Source of the DNA: Plotosus lineatus
Taxonomy: Eukaryota > Chordata > Actinopteri > Siluriformes > Plotosidae
Reading direction: 5' to 3'
Length of the DNA stretch: 64,000 nucleotides
Assembly (NCBI GenBank): GCA_024760905.1
Contig: CM045731.1
Location: 56,826,625-56,890,624 of the forward strand
In this document: positions 55,130-64,000 of the stretch, piece after piece
How positions within the stretch are numbered: the first letter of the stretch is position 1
How the letters are laid out: each line of letters opens with the position of its first letter
Notes under the pieces: model-generated
Databases searched by the model: none
The model's input: the letters and a program-made list of their open reading frames with translations, nothing else
Told to the model about the DNA's origin: nothing
Translations under genes and position numbers: made by a program

Positions 55130-55820
55130 ATACAGACATAGTCACAGGCGTTGACCTCAGTTTCCTACCCTTTGTTCCTCATTCGTTTTGCTGTACATTT
55201 TCTGTTTTCAAGACATCTTGCTTTAAGTTTTCTGTCTTGACGCTTTGATGTCGACCTTGGTCTACCAGTATGCTTGCCTTTAGCAACCTTCCCATGTTGT
55301 CTGTACTTGGTCCAGATTTTAGACACCGCTGATTGTGAGCAACCAACATCTTTTGCAACATTGCTTGATGATTTACCTTCTTTAAGAAGTTTGATAATCT
55401 TCTCCTTTGTTTCAATTGACATGTCTCGTGTTGGAGCCATAATTCATATCAGTCCACTTGGTACAACAGCTCTCCAAGGTGTGATCACTCCTGTTTAGCT
55501 GCAGACTAATGAGGAGATCTAATCTGATGCAGGTTTTAGTTTTGGGAATGGAAATTTTACAGGGTGATTCCATAATTTTTCCCTCAAAATTGAGTGATTC
55601 CATAATTTATCCCCCCACTTGGTCTAAAAAAGTAACTGTTACTAACTACCACATTTTTTTCCTTGATTGTTTCTTCAAGCCAGAAAGTTGACATTTGAAA
55701 TGACTTTAGTTTTATATCATGTCTGTGATCTGCTTTTTTTTTTCCCCCAAAATCAAACAACTCAAAACTGAATGAACATCCTCCAAGACTGGTGATTCTA
55801 AAAGTTTACCCAGGGATATA
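55130..55820 (-). mobile_element. Tc1-like transposon, different family, left half
   Basis: Minus strand, from the terminal region near 55820 (ggtgattctaaaagtttacc in plus sense; internal copies gattccataatttatccccc near 55600) to the start of the transposase. Truncated at the SINE junction near 55130, so no DDE domain. Its sequence differs from Tc1 copies 1 and 2. Confidence 0.8.
55165..55440 (-). pseudogene. N-terminal Tc1 transposase fragment (paired-like HTH)
   Basis: 91 codons from ATG: MAPTRDMSIETKEKIIKLLK, GKSSSNVAKDVGCSQSAVSK (first HTH), then KHTGRPRSTSKRQDRKLKAR with the GRPR-type basic hook between the two subdomains. A stop follows, and only a few more related residues (ETEVNACD) are left before the junction. 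Confidence 0.88.
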
Positions 55821-55849
55821 CATATGTATGTATATATTTCCACATCAAG

Positions 55850-56564
55850 CATGCCTAGACCCCTCTCATCATTATCCGAGTCAGTACCTGTTACTTGGCT
55901 GATCAGTGATGATTCCTGCCTTGCTGAAAGCTTGGACGACACCTGAGACTGAAACCTTAGCCCAGGCATCCATTATGGCAGATAGTGGCATAACTGACCC
56001 TGCGTTGCCTGCCTGTCTTGGTGAATGTGTTCACCTACCATCATCCAATGCTCCCCATGCAGCTCATAGTTTAACTTTGAATGACCTGTTGATGCCAATA
56101 TCTAGCAAGTGGAGTTCTTTTTTCTAATCCTCCCAGAATGATAACCAGCACCACATTAGTTTGCTTCATCAGGGTTTTAACAGTGCCAGTGAGATGGACA
56201 TGCATGAAATCCCAAATTAACTGAGACAGAGACTTGTGGGAAAAGTCACCTGGTCTCTTAACCAACTTCTCTCGGCCAGTCACCCATCTTCTTCTCATCC
56301 ATCCAGCCCTTTACGTTCGCCTTCACGATGACGTTTGCTTCCATTTAAAATGTCCATGGGTGGTAGTTTCTCGCCATGAGCCTTGCAGCTGAGTACTAAA
56401 GTGAAGGATGACTTCTCGTTCCCGGTGGTGCAGATATATACCGTACTAATCCCTGTTTTATCGACAGTACAGTTCACGGGGATGACAAAGCTAAGGGGGA
56501 CCTCGTCCATGTTGGTGATGTGTTCTGGCTGGATCTTCTTTTCAGCGATCATGTGCTTGCAGTC
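55850..56564 (-). pseudogene. Pogo-like transposase, central and distal parts
   Basis: Minus strand. 56295-56552: IAEKKIQPEHITNMDEVPLS with the first catalytic Asp in NMDEVP, then NCTVDKTGISTVYICTTGNE and LSCKAHGEKLPPMDILNGSK. 56071-56298: SLSQLIWDFMHVHLTGTVKT with the second Asp in IWD, then TNVVLVIILGGLEK. 55850-56070: shifted frames with VSGVVQAFSKAGIITDQ and GTDSDNDERG. The order equals pogo/Tigger/JRK-type DDE proteins (family knowledge). Frameshifts, a gap between 56552 and the second-Asp block, and the LINE insertion upstream disable it. Confidence 0.82.
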
Positions 56565-58565
56565 TTCTTCTTTTCCCTTCAGGGGTCGCCACAGCGAATC
56601 ATCTGACTACATCTCAACCTATCCTTTGCATCTTCTTCTCTTACACCAACGACCTTCATGTCCTCCTTCACCACATCCATGAATCGTCTCTTTGGTCTTC
56701 CTCTAGGCCTTTTGCATGGTAGTTCCAGCCTCAGCATCCTATTACCAATATACTCACTATCCCTCCTCTGTACATGTCCAAACCATCTCAATCTAGCCTC
56801 TCTGACTTTGTCTCCAAAACGTCTTACATGTGCTGTCCCTCTGATGTGCTCATTCCTAATCCTATCCATCCTCGTTACTCCCAAAGAGAACCTCAACATT
56901 TTCATCTCTGCTACCTCCAGCTCTGCCTCCTGTCTTTTCCCCAGGGCCACTGTTCTGTGGTGCTCTTTCTTGGCATGAAACCAAACTGTTGTTCACAAAT
57001 GCTGACCTCTGCCCTTAGTCTTGCTTCCACTATTCTTTCCCATAGCTTCATTGTATGGCTCATCAACTTTATACCTCTGTAGTTGCCACAACTCTGTACA
57101 TCTCCCTTGTTCTTAAAAATGGGCACAAGCACACTTCTCCTCCATTCCTCTGGCATCTGCTCACTTTCTAAGACCTTGTTGAATATTCTTCTCAGAAAAT
57201 CTACTGCTACCTCCCCTAGACACTTCCATACCTCCACCGGTATGTCATCAGGACCAACTGCCTTTCCATTCTTCATCCTCTTCAATGCCCTCCTCACTTC
57301 TCCCTTACTAATCTTTGCTACTTCCTGGTCCTCAACAGTCACCTCTTCTACTCTTTTTTCTCTCATTTTCCTCATTCATCAGCTCTTCAAAATACTCTTT
57401 CCATCTTCCCAGCACACTTCTGTCATCAGTCAATACATTTCCCTCTCTGTCCTTTATCAATTTAACTTGCTGCACGTCCTTCCCATCTCTATTTCTCTGC
57501 TGTGCCAACCTGTATAGATCATTTTCTCCCTCCTGACTTTCCAACCGAGCATACGAGTCATCAAACGCGCTCTGTTTGGCCTTTGACACTGCTACCTTTG
57601 CCTTACGCTGTGTCTCCCTGTACTCCTGTTTACTCTCTTCGGTTTTCTCAATGTCCCACTTCTTCTTAGCTAACCTCTTCCTTTGTACACACTCCTGCAC
57701 TTCCTCATTCCACCACCAAGTCTCCTTATCTACTTTCCTTCCAGATGACACACCAAGTATTCTCCTACCTGTCTCCCTGATCACATTAGCTGTAGTTGTC
57801 CAGTCATCTGGAAGCACTTCCTGACCACCCAAAGCCTGTTTCAACTCCTCCTTGAAGACAACCCGACACTCTTCCTTTTTCAACTTCCACCACTTTGTCT
57901 TCTGCTTTGCCTTTGCCTTCTTCACCTTCCTCACCATCAGCATCATCCTGCACACCACCATCCTATGCTGTTTGGCAACACTCTCACCCACTACTACTTT
58001 ACAGTCACTGACTTCCTTTAAATTACATCGCCTACACAAGATGTAGTCCACCTGTGTGCTCCTGCCTCCACTTTTATAAGTCACCCTATGCTCCTCTCTC
58101 TTCTTGAAGAAAGTATTCACCACAGCCATTTCCATCCTTTTTGCAAAATCTACCAACATCTGTCCTTCTGTGTTCCTGTCCTGGATACCAAACCTACCCA
58201 TCACTTCCTCGTCCCCTCTGTTGCCTGCACCAACATGTCCATTGAAGTCTGCCCCAATGACCACTCTTTCACCTCTGGGGGTACGCTGCATCACTTCATC
58301 TAACTCCCTCCAGAATCTCTCCTTCTCTTCTCGCTCACATCCTGTCTGTGGGGCATAAGCACTAACAACATTGACCATCACACCTTCAATTTCTAACTTG
58401 AGACTCATCACTCTGTCTGACACTCTTTTCACTTCTAGAACATTCCTGACAAACTCCTCCTTCAAGATGACTCTGACTCCATTTCTCTTCCCATCCACAC
58501 CATGATAAAACAGCTTAAACCCTGCTCCTATGCTTCTAGCCTTGTTACCTGATCTTACCTGATCT
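56565..58565 (-). mobile_element. RTE-clade LINE inserted in the pogo transposase gene, with RT deletion
   Basis: Plus-sense flanks tgtgcttgcag occur before 56558 and again near 58566-58576, a duplication of at least 11 bp within the pogo coding sequence. Frames: 57332-58498 (endonuclease and linker), 56911-57375 (start of RT) and 56579-56950 (C-terminal part). About 720 bp of RT, including the FADD motif, is missing at about 56952. 5'-truncated in the endonuclease. Confidence 0.9.
57332..58498 (-). CDS. RTE endonuclease and linker frame, open for 388 codons
   Basis: From MDGKRNGVRVILKEEFVRNV through LKLEIEGVMVNVVSAYAPQT, ERVVIGADFNGHVGAGNRGD (about residue 75), DRNTEGQMLVDFAKRMEMAV, RSTQVDYILCRRCNLKEVSD (about 147), SVAKQHRMVVCRMMLMVRKV (about 175), linker ETWWWNEEVQECVQRKRLAK (about 268) to DDRSVLGRWKEYFEELMNEE. 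Nicks target DNA in the parent LINE (family knowledge). It lacks the first endonuclease motif (TLNV ... QETRW) because of 5' truncation, so it is unlikely to be active. Confidence 0.82.
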   Translation of the reverse strand: MDGKRNGVRVILKEEFVRNVLEVKRVSDRVMSLKLEIEGVMVNVVSAYAPQTGCEREEKERFWRELDEVMQRTPRGERVVIGADFNGHVGAGNRGDEEVMGRFGIQDRNTEGQMLVDFAKRMEMAVVNTFFKKREEHRVTYKSGGRSTQVDYILCRRCNLKEVSDCKVVVGESVAKQHRMVVCRMMLMVRKVKKAKAKQKTKWWKLKKEECRVVFKEELKQALGGQEVLPDDWTTTANVIRETGRRILGVSSGRKVDKETWWWNEEVQECVQRKRLAKKKWDIEKTEESKQEYRETQRKAKVAVSKAKQSAFDDSYARLESQEGENDLYRLAQQRNRDGKDVQQVKLIKDREGNVLTDDRSVLGRWKEYFEELMNEENERKKSRRGDC

Positions 58566-58960
58566 TGTGCTTGCAGTAGGTGCAGAAATTACTACATTTT
58601 CTGCATGGTCTTTTCGCAGTTGCTGCAAAACAGTAGTTCTTGCATAGATGGAGAGATTACGCCTTTTCCTAAAATGGAAGCACCAAGAAGGACACAAGTC
58701 ATCTAGCTACATTTCACACGCTACCGCTGTTGCCTTGAGTCAAATAGAGACTGTAGAAACGCTTCTACCTGCTGTTTGATGTTCAATAACTCACTACTCA
58801 ATCCTCTAACTGTGTCCATCTTGCTTTGTTCCCTCGGAAACTCCGTTTGGTCTTCCTTACTTAACACAGTAATCATCTTGTTTCCGTCCCTCTCGTACCA
58901 TTGATTCATGAATACTGAATTCTCAAGGAGCCGCTCTATTTCCATGTTTTACAACGACTG
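58566..58960 (-). pseudogene. Pogo-like transposase, upstream piece, and an unassigned frame
   Basis: Minus strand 58566-58680 encodes RNLSIYARTTVLQQLRKDHA then ENVV, the segment that precedes IAEKKIQPEHITNMDE in pogo-like proteins. The two are now separated by the LINE. Farther upstream 58721-58945 is a 74-codon frame (MEIERLLENSVFMNQWYERD ... LNIKQQVEAFLQSLFD) I cannot assign. It may be element-encoded. Confidence 0.6.
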
Positions 58961-59020
58961 TAGCCTTCCGTTTGAAATTCACTTCATAAAGATGTCTCTG
59001 AACAGGTGCCATTTTGGGGT

Positions 59021-59023
<3 letters not shown>

Positions 59024-59065
<42 letters not shown>

Positions 59066-59072
59066 GCGCGCA
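59024..59072. repeat. (CA)n microsatellite with CG end
   Basis: About 20 CA units, ending CGCGCGCGCA. Confidence 0.95.
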
Positions 59073-59172
59073 CCATCAACACATCAGGTGCATCGTATTA
59101 TAAAGCGCACCATCATTTTTTGATAGCAGCAAAAAAAAATTTAAGTGCGCCTTATAGCTTGGCAAATATGGT

Positions 59173-60278
59173 AGCTGCTTAAATTGGACAAAAGTAAAGG
59201 TGCTCCATGAAAGGTAAAAAGAGCTACAGGACCATATGTTCTATTCGTGATTGACTGTAATTCTCAAACTTGTTGTCAATCATTTGTTCATCAAGTTCAG
59301 ATTCAATTAGCCATCACTGATCATCACCACAATGTTTGGTTTGGATGTTGGAATTGAGTATCTACAGAAGCTTACCGATTTGTCACAACCTAAAATCCAA
59401 TATGGCCACCATCTTGAACATGCATTCTCTGCAATAAATCAGTGATCAAAACCTTTTTTGGTGTCCATCCTGGGACAGTCTGTATCTTCCATAATATGGT
59501 GAGTGTGCTGAGGTATCGCCAGCTTTGAGGGGCTGTTTTCCAAAACAGAAAAACTAACCATCAAAATACGCAGACAGTGCACTCCAGCAGTAACAGTGTA
59601 AAGACTAAATTATGTGCTTTATAATACCATCATATTTGTGAATGTTTATCTGTGATTTATTTCCTGTATTTCACGTTTCAGGGAATGATAAATCACAACA
59701 TGAATGGGATCAACAGTTTTAAAGTCCAGCAGGATCACACAGCACAAACTGCGGTGTATCAGAGCTCTCTGACATACAGAACGGCACTCTGGGAAATGTA
59801 GCTGTCTGTCACGTTGCCATTCCCGTCATCCAGAGATGATCAACAATGCTGTTTATCGAGCTCATGGCAAAAAAATGGTTCAGGTGTCAGAAGGGAGAAG
59901 GGGCGGTGGTGTGTGTGTGTGTGTGATGAGATTTGTGAAGCAGAAAGCTGTTTGAAAGATGCTGGAATCCCAGCTCACCTGCAATGACTGTCTAAATCCA
60001 AACAACAAGAAACAGCCATAATGCAACATCAATATCACTTCATTTCCCTTTTTCATAAAGTGTCACTATGATTTACATGACGTCGGTTTTTTTTTTTTTT
60101 TTTGGTTTTTTTGCTGCCATGATAATTCTCTCATATTCAATAAATTCCACAAAATTTATCACTGGACAGAAACACCAAATCCAAAAAAAAAAAAAAAACC
60201 TATTTTTAATAGAAATGATGAGATCATGTGTCACAGCTAAATAATTCCACCTGCCAGTATGATCAACCAATCACAAAC
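59173..60278. other. Intron sequence, nothing recognised
   Basis: Contains a short GT run near 59911, a T-run at 60087-60103 and an A-run at 60183-60198. No element boundaries recognised. Confidence 0.4.
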
Positions 60279-60427
60279 CTGAGCATGAGGTTCATCAGCT
60301 GAAGCCCCTCCCCCTTCAGGAAACGGTCGCGGTTGGCCGGTAACATGAGGCAGGAGCAGAGAGCATCAAACAGGTTCTCCATCATCTCCTGCTCCTCCGG
60401 CGTAGATGGATTGTGCCTTTTGAACAC
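60279..60427 (-). CDS. ctnnbl1: ctnnbl1 coding exon
   Basis: Minus strand: acceptor cggtgcatcag, 149-nt exon in phase 0, donor gtttgt (non-consensus at +3). It encodes VFKRHNPSTPEEQEMMENLF, DALCSCLMLPANRDRFLKGE, GLQLMNLML plus two bases of Arg. Nearly identical to recalled human residues (VFKRHNPSTAEEQEMMENLF). Armadillo-like repeat region. Confidence 0.98.
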
Positions 60428-60439
60428 CTGATGCACCGT

Positions 60440-61030
60440 GAATTGTTATTACAGCTTTATAACATGCAAAAAATATTAATATGTGTATATACTGAGATAC
60501 AATACATTCCTAGCAACTTAATGTAGCATTTACTGCAGATTATTAGCATGATAAAGCACATTAGTTCCTGGATATTAACAGACTACAGATTTCTAAAACT
60601 GTAAAGGATTCTCTTCCCTCATGAATAAGAAAAAGTAGCGAAACACTGAAAAGCGCATTAATTACTGGTAAACACATTAACTATAGCTTAATAACACAAA
60701 TTAAGGCTCAACATATTAACGACTACACCTCGACAATAAAGACTGTTATTGTGAACACAACCGACAACTTAATTACACTGAAAATCAATTAATTAACCAT
60801 TGATAAGTTAACCAAAATTTAATGACACTGTTAATATTAATAACATTAAATATTAAAGTATGGAAATTACTAAAAATAACATTAAATGCCACTTAAAACT
60901 TCAACTCACATTAACTAGCAGTAATAACATTAACTATAACTTAACAGCAAAGGGCAAGTTAAAAACTTAATAACCCACTAATTACAGCACATTAACAGCA
61001 TAATAACCGCATAACACATGCTAATTAGCA
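60440..61030. repeat. Low-complexity TTAAY/ATTAAC-rich stretch
   Basis: The words attaac, taataac and cattaa recur very often over about 600 bp without a fixed period. Possibly a decayed short tandem repeat. Confidence 0.5.
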
Positions 61031-61375
61031 ATTACTAACATCCCATGACCACTGCGTTGCCAAATTTGGTATTCTGATTGGTCAGGAGATTAATGCTCTA
61101 TCACAGCTCTGTCAGCAGTGCAGTTAGGAATCACAGGTGTAAAGAATTAAAAAAGTGAAGCAGTAAAGGGGTCTCCACTGTCAGTGCTTTGTAGCAGAAG
61201 ATTTATTGTGAAAGTGTTTATAGATGATATAACACAGGCTCCACTGTAACCATCAGTACTGTACAGTCACTGATCCAGTCAGAGATGCAGTTTTGGGTTT
61301 GTGTTAACCATAATAATATGCTTAAATATTTAAGAGTCCTTACTGAGCTTTGAGAAATAGCTTTTGAGAATACTG

Positions 61376-61402
61376 TGTGTGTGTGTGCGTGCGTGCGTGT
61401 GT
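61376..61402. repeat. Short TG/CG repeat
   Basis: GTGTGTGTGTGCGTGCGTGC-type run. Confidence 0.85.
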
Positions 61403-61490
61403 GCCATTACAAGAGACAGTAGACCGTTTTGACACTTCTCGGATTGAAAGACACAGACAGAGACACACATGCACATGAGAAATAACTTAC

Positions 61491-61542
61491 AGAGAGCTGC
61501 TGCAGGAGCACATCGATTCCATCCATCTCTCCCAAAAGTTCT
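61491..61542 (-). CDS. ctnnbl1: ctnnbl1 coding exon, most 5' in the window
   Basis: Minus strand: exon encodes the last base of a split codon, then ELLGEMDGIDVLLQQLS, followed by donor gtaagt. Human recalled: ELLGELDGIDVLLQQLS. The acceptor is read as gccaccag ending at 61543; a second AG two bases on would give a 50-nt exon, and the upstream exon needed to decide lies outside the window. The sequence before the acceptor is C17 then A11, very unlike a normal pyrimidine tract. Confidence 0.93.
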
Positions 61543-61836
61543 CTGGTGGCTTTTTTTTTTTGGGGGGGGGGGGGGGGGTCCCAAATGTCACAGAGCCAAA
61601 GAGAGAACATGAGAGAGAAAGGGGGAAGGGGGAGAGGGAGCGAGAGATTAAAAAACTGAGGACCACAAAGTGAGCAGATACAGTAAAAGAAAAACACGCT
61701 GCCCTTCTGTTAATTGTACTGAAAATAGCCACATCATCACTGTGACTGACAAATACAAAAACCACACCCCTTTCAGAGATAGACAAAAACTCCTTGAAAG
61801 GAATTAAAAGACTTATTCTTCGAATTACCTTCACTT
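61543..61836. other. ctnnbl1 intron start with G17/T11 homopolymers
   Basis: Plus sense: T-run 61551-61561 and G-run 61562-61578, then GA-rich sequence to 61650. No gene. Confidence 0.6.
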
Positions 61837-64000
61837 CACGGCCATATTATCTACCGAGGGAGTTTTCACACGTGATTGTGTTTTGCGTGTACATTCCGCC
61901 CTCGGCTGATGCGGCGGCCGCGTGTGAGCGTCTACACAGCGCCGTTAATCAGACACAGACTCGTCACCCCCGCGCCATGATTCTGATCAGCGGGGACTTT
62001 AACCACGCCCCTCTCTCCGCCTCTCTTCCGACGTTCACGCACACGTGAAGTGCGCCACAAGAGACAATAAAACACTGGACTTACTGTATGCAAATGTGAA
62101 GGACGCTACAGCTCCTCCCCTCCCCCCACTGGGCCGATCAGACCACAACCTGGTCTACCTGCTCCCCCAATACACACCCAGGGTGCGAAAGGAACCTGCA
62201 CAGAAGAGGTCTGTGAAAGTGTGGACCGAGGAGACCAACGAGAGGCTTAGGGACTGTTTCCAGACCACAGACTGGAGCATGCTCTGTAACTCCTTTGGTG
62301 ATGACATCGACGGCCTCACACACTGTATCACCGACTACATGAACTTCTGCGTGGACAGCACCGTGCCAACACGGAGAGTACGGTGCTTCTCCAACAACCA
62401 CCCATGGGTCACCCCTGAGCTCAAAGTCCTCCTGAACCAGAAAAAGAGGGCTTTCATCTCGGGGACAGAGAGGAGCAGAAGAAGGTCCAGCGTGAGCTCC
62501 AGTGGAGGATCAGGAGGGCAAAGAAGGACTATGGGAAGAAGATGGAGGAGAAGCTGGCTCAGAACAACGTGGGGACGCCTGGAGAGGACTAAAGACCATG
62601 TCTGGATTTGGGCAGAGTGTCAGAGGGACAGCTGATGGTGACCAGCGCTGGGCGGATGAACTAAACTGCTACTTCAACAGGTTTGATTCTCCCCTCCCCT
62701 CTGCACCCCTCCCGTTCCCCTCCCTCTTCACACGTCTCCAGACCAGCTGACACCTCCCTCCCCAGGCCAACTTCACTTGACTGCTACAGCCCGACAGACA
62801 CATCCCCTCCCTCTGCAGCCCACCCCAGCCCCCTCTCCCTCACACCAGACCAGGTGAGGAGACAGCTGAGGCGACTAAATCAGAGGAAATCTGAAGGACC
62901 TGATGGCATCAGTCCCAGGCTGCTGAGGACCTGCGCAGACCAGCTCTGTGTGGTACTATGCTACCTATACAACCTGAGCCTCAGCCTGGAGAAGGTTCCA
63001 GTCCTCTGAAGACCTCCTGTGTGGTTCCGGTTCCCAAAACAGCACAAGCGAAGGAACCAGCCCACTACAGACCTGTCGCCCTGACCTCCCACCTCATTAA
63101 GATCATGGAAAGGCTCCTCCTTGAACACCTCCGCTCTATGGTGAGCTCCCACCTAGACCCGCTGCAGTTTGCCTACAGGCCCAACATCGGAGTAGAAGAC
63201 GCCGTCATCTACCTTCTGCAGCGGGCACTCACCCACCTGGAGATCGCCGGCAGCGCTGTGAGGGTCATGTTCTTTGACTTCTCCAGCGCCTTCAACACCA
63301 TCAGGCCAGCGCGCCTGCGGGGAAGCTGGAGGACGTGGGAGTGGACGGGCATCTTGCTGCCTGGATTATTGACTACCTTACTAACCGTCCACAGTACGTG
63401 CGGCTGCGCGGCTGTAAGTCAAAGGTGGTAGTCTGTAGTACGGGGCACCGCAGGGCACCGTCCTCTCACCCTTCCTTTTTAACATCTATACCTCGGACTT
63501 CATATATAACACAAACAGCTGCCACCTCCAGAAGTTCTCGGACGACTCCGCCATCGTGGGCCGGGTGTCAGAGGGGAACGAGCTGGAGGACCGGTCGGTC
63601 ATCGGCGACTTCGTGGACTGGTGTGAGCGCAACCACCTGTGCTTGAACACTAGGAAGACGAAGGAGATGGTGGTCGACTTCAGGAGAAGCACTCAAACAC
63701 ACACACACACACATTTACTAGTGAACATCCAGGGACAGGACATTGAGACAGTGGACAGTTTCAAGTACCTGGGTGTTCACCTTAACAATAAACTGGACTG
63801 GTCCCACAACACCAACGCCCTGTACAAGAAGGGCCAGAGTCGCCTCCACCTTCTGAGGAGACTCAGGTCCTTCGGCATATGCAGACCTCTGCTCAGGACA
63901 TTTTATGACTCTGTGGTAGCCTCTGCAATCCTCTACGCTGCCATCTGCTGGGCCCCGGGCAGCACAGAGCGGGACAGAAAGAGACTGAACAAGCTGGTCA
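61837..64000 (+). mobile_element. CR1/Rex1-group LINE, 5'-truncated, runs off the window
   Basis: Plus-strand homologue of the 44136-47633 LINE, starting in the endonuclease (RPYYLPREFSHVIVFCVYIP, RAMILISGDFNHAPLSASLP, TRDNKTLDLLYANVKDA, then LGRSDHNLVYLLPQYTPRVR with the SDH motif kept). Linker 62045-62635, hinge 62683-63009, RT 62958-63431 and 63335-63646 (LQKFSDDSAIVG as nucleotides near 63525). Frameshifts split it. A CA run at 63695-63712 occupies the same place as in the other copy. Confidence 0.9.

Larger units (their letters stand above)
51197..59172 (-). mobile_element. Pogo/Tigger-like transposon of 8 kb, broken by hAT, SINE, Tc1 and RTE insertions
   Basis: Left end cgtattttccaggccataag gcgcacc (51197) and right end, reversed, ccatatttgccaagctataa ggcgcac (59172) are inverted repeats with the cggattataaggc type sub-repeats nearby. 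Inside on the minus strand lie pieces of a pogo-like transposase (58566-58670, 56071-56552, 55850-56070). Nested: hAT (51453), RTE LINEs (52195, 56565), SINE pieces (52143, 54904), Tc1 (55130) and a CA repeat (59024-59072). Confidence 0.75.

Noticed and set aside
57332..58498. Possible craniofacial-development-protein-2-like host gene
   Set aside because: The similarity reflects the RTE endonuclease; the frame belongs to a LINE with family 3' tail and target duplication.
1..64000. CRISPR array, operon, phage or bacterial defence system
   Set aside because: The DNA is vertebrate with spliced genes; direct repeats present are SINE, LINE and minisatellite in nature with no regular spacer structure.

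Overview
This window is teleost fish genomic DNA. It carries the 3' half of one host gene, ctnnbl1 (beta-catenin-like protein 1, an armadillo-type nuclear protein associated with the Prp19/CDC5L spliceosome complex), on the minus strand. Eight coding exons (61542 down to 4054) join in frame and encode about 286 C-terminal residues. Their order, phases and residues agree with the human protein as I remember it. The fish assignment rests on the repeats: tRNA-derived SINEs, Rex3-like and RTE LINEs, Tc1, Tigger/pogo and hAT elements, and many CA repeats. A catfish-like ostariophysan is possible, but this is inference.

Layout from low to high coordinate: 1-4053 is the flank downstream of ctnnbl1, with SINEs and a Tigger remnant. 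4054-14283 holds the last three exons, with degenerate minisatellites and DNA-transposon remnants between them. 14284-25019 is an intron, exon, short intron and exon, filled with SINEs, microsatellites, Tigger-like elements and RTE LINE fragments. 25020-50928 is a 25.9-kb intron built largely of transposons. It includes a Rex3-like LINE inside a full-length RTE LINE inside a Tc1 transposon, a second Tc1 copy, another RTE LINE, and a PIF/Harbinger-like element that swallowed a CR1/Rex1-like LINE. 51111-60278 is almost filled by one 8-kb pogo-like transposon broken up by hAT, RTE, SINE and Tc1 insertions. 61543-64000 is upstream intron holding a second CR1/Rex1-like LINE that runs off the window.

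No prokaryotic-type system, CRISPR array or unknown host gene was found. The most interesting items are: (a) a tRNA-SINE family whose body joins the 5' leader and 3' tail of the resident RTE LINE, which suggests a SINE/LINE partnership; (b) the insertion hierarchy, supported by target-site duplications read directly; (c) a ctnnbl1 splice acceptor whose upstream tract is C17 followed by A11; (d) a CA microsatellite at a fixed place inside a LINE reverse-transcriptase frame; (e) apparently complete TIR elements without an obvious name.
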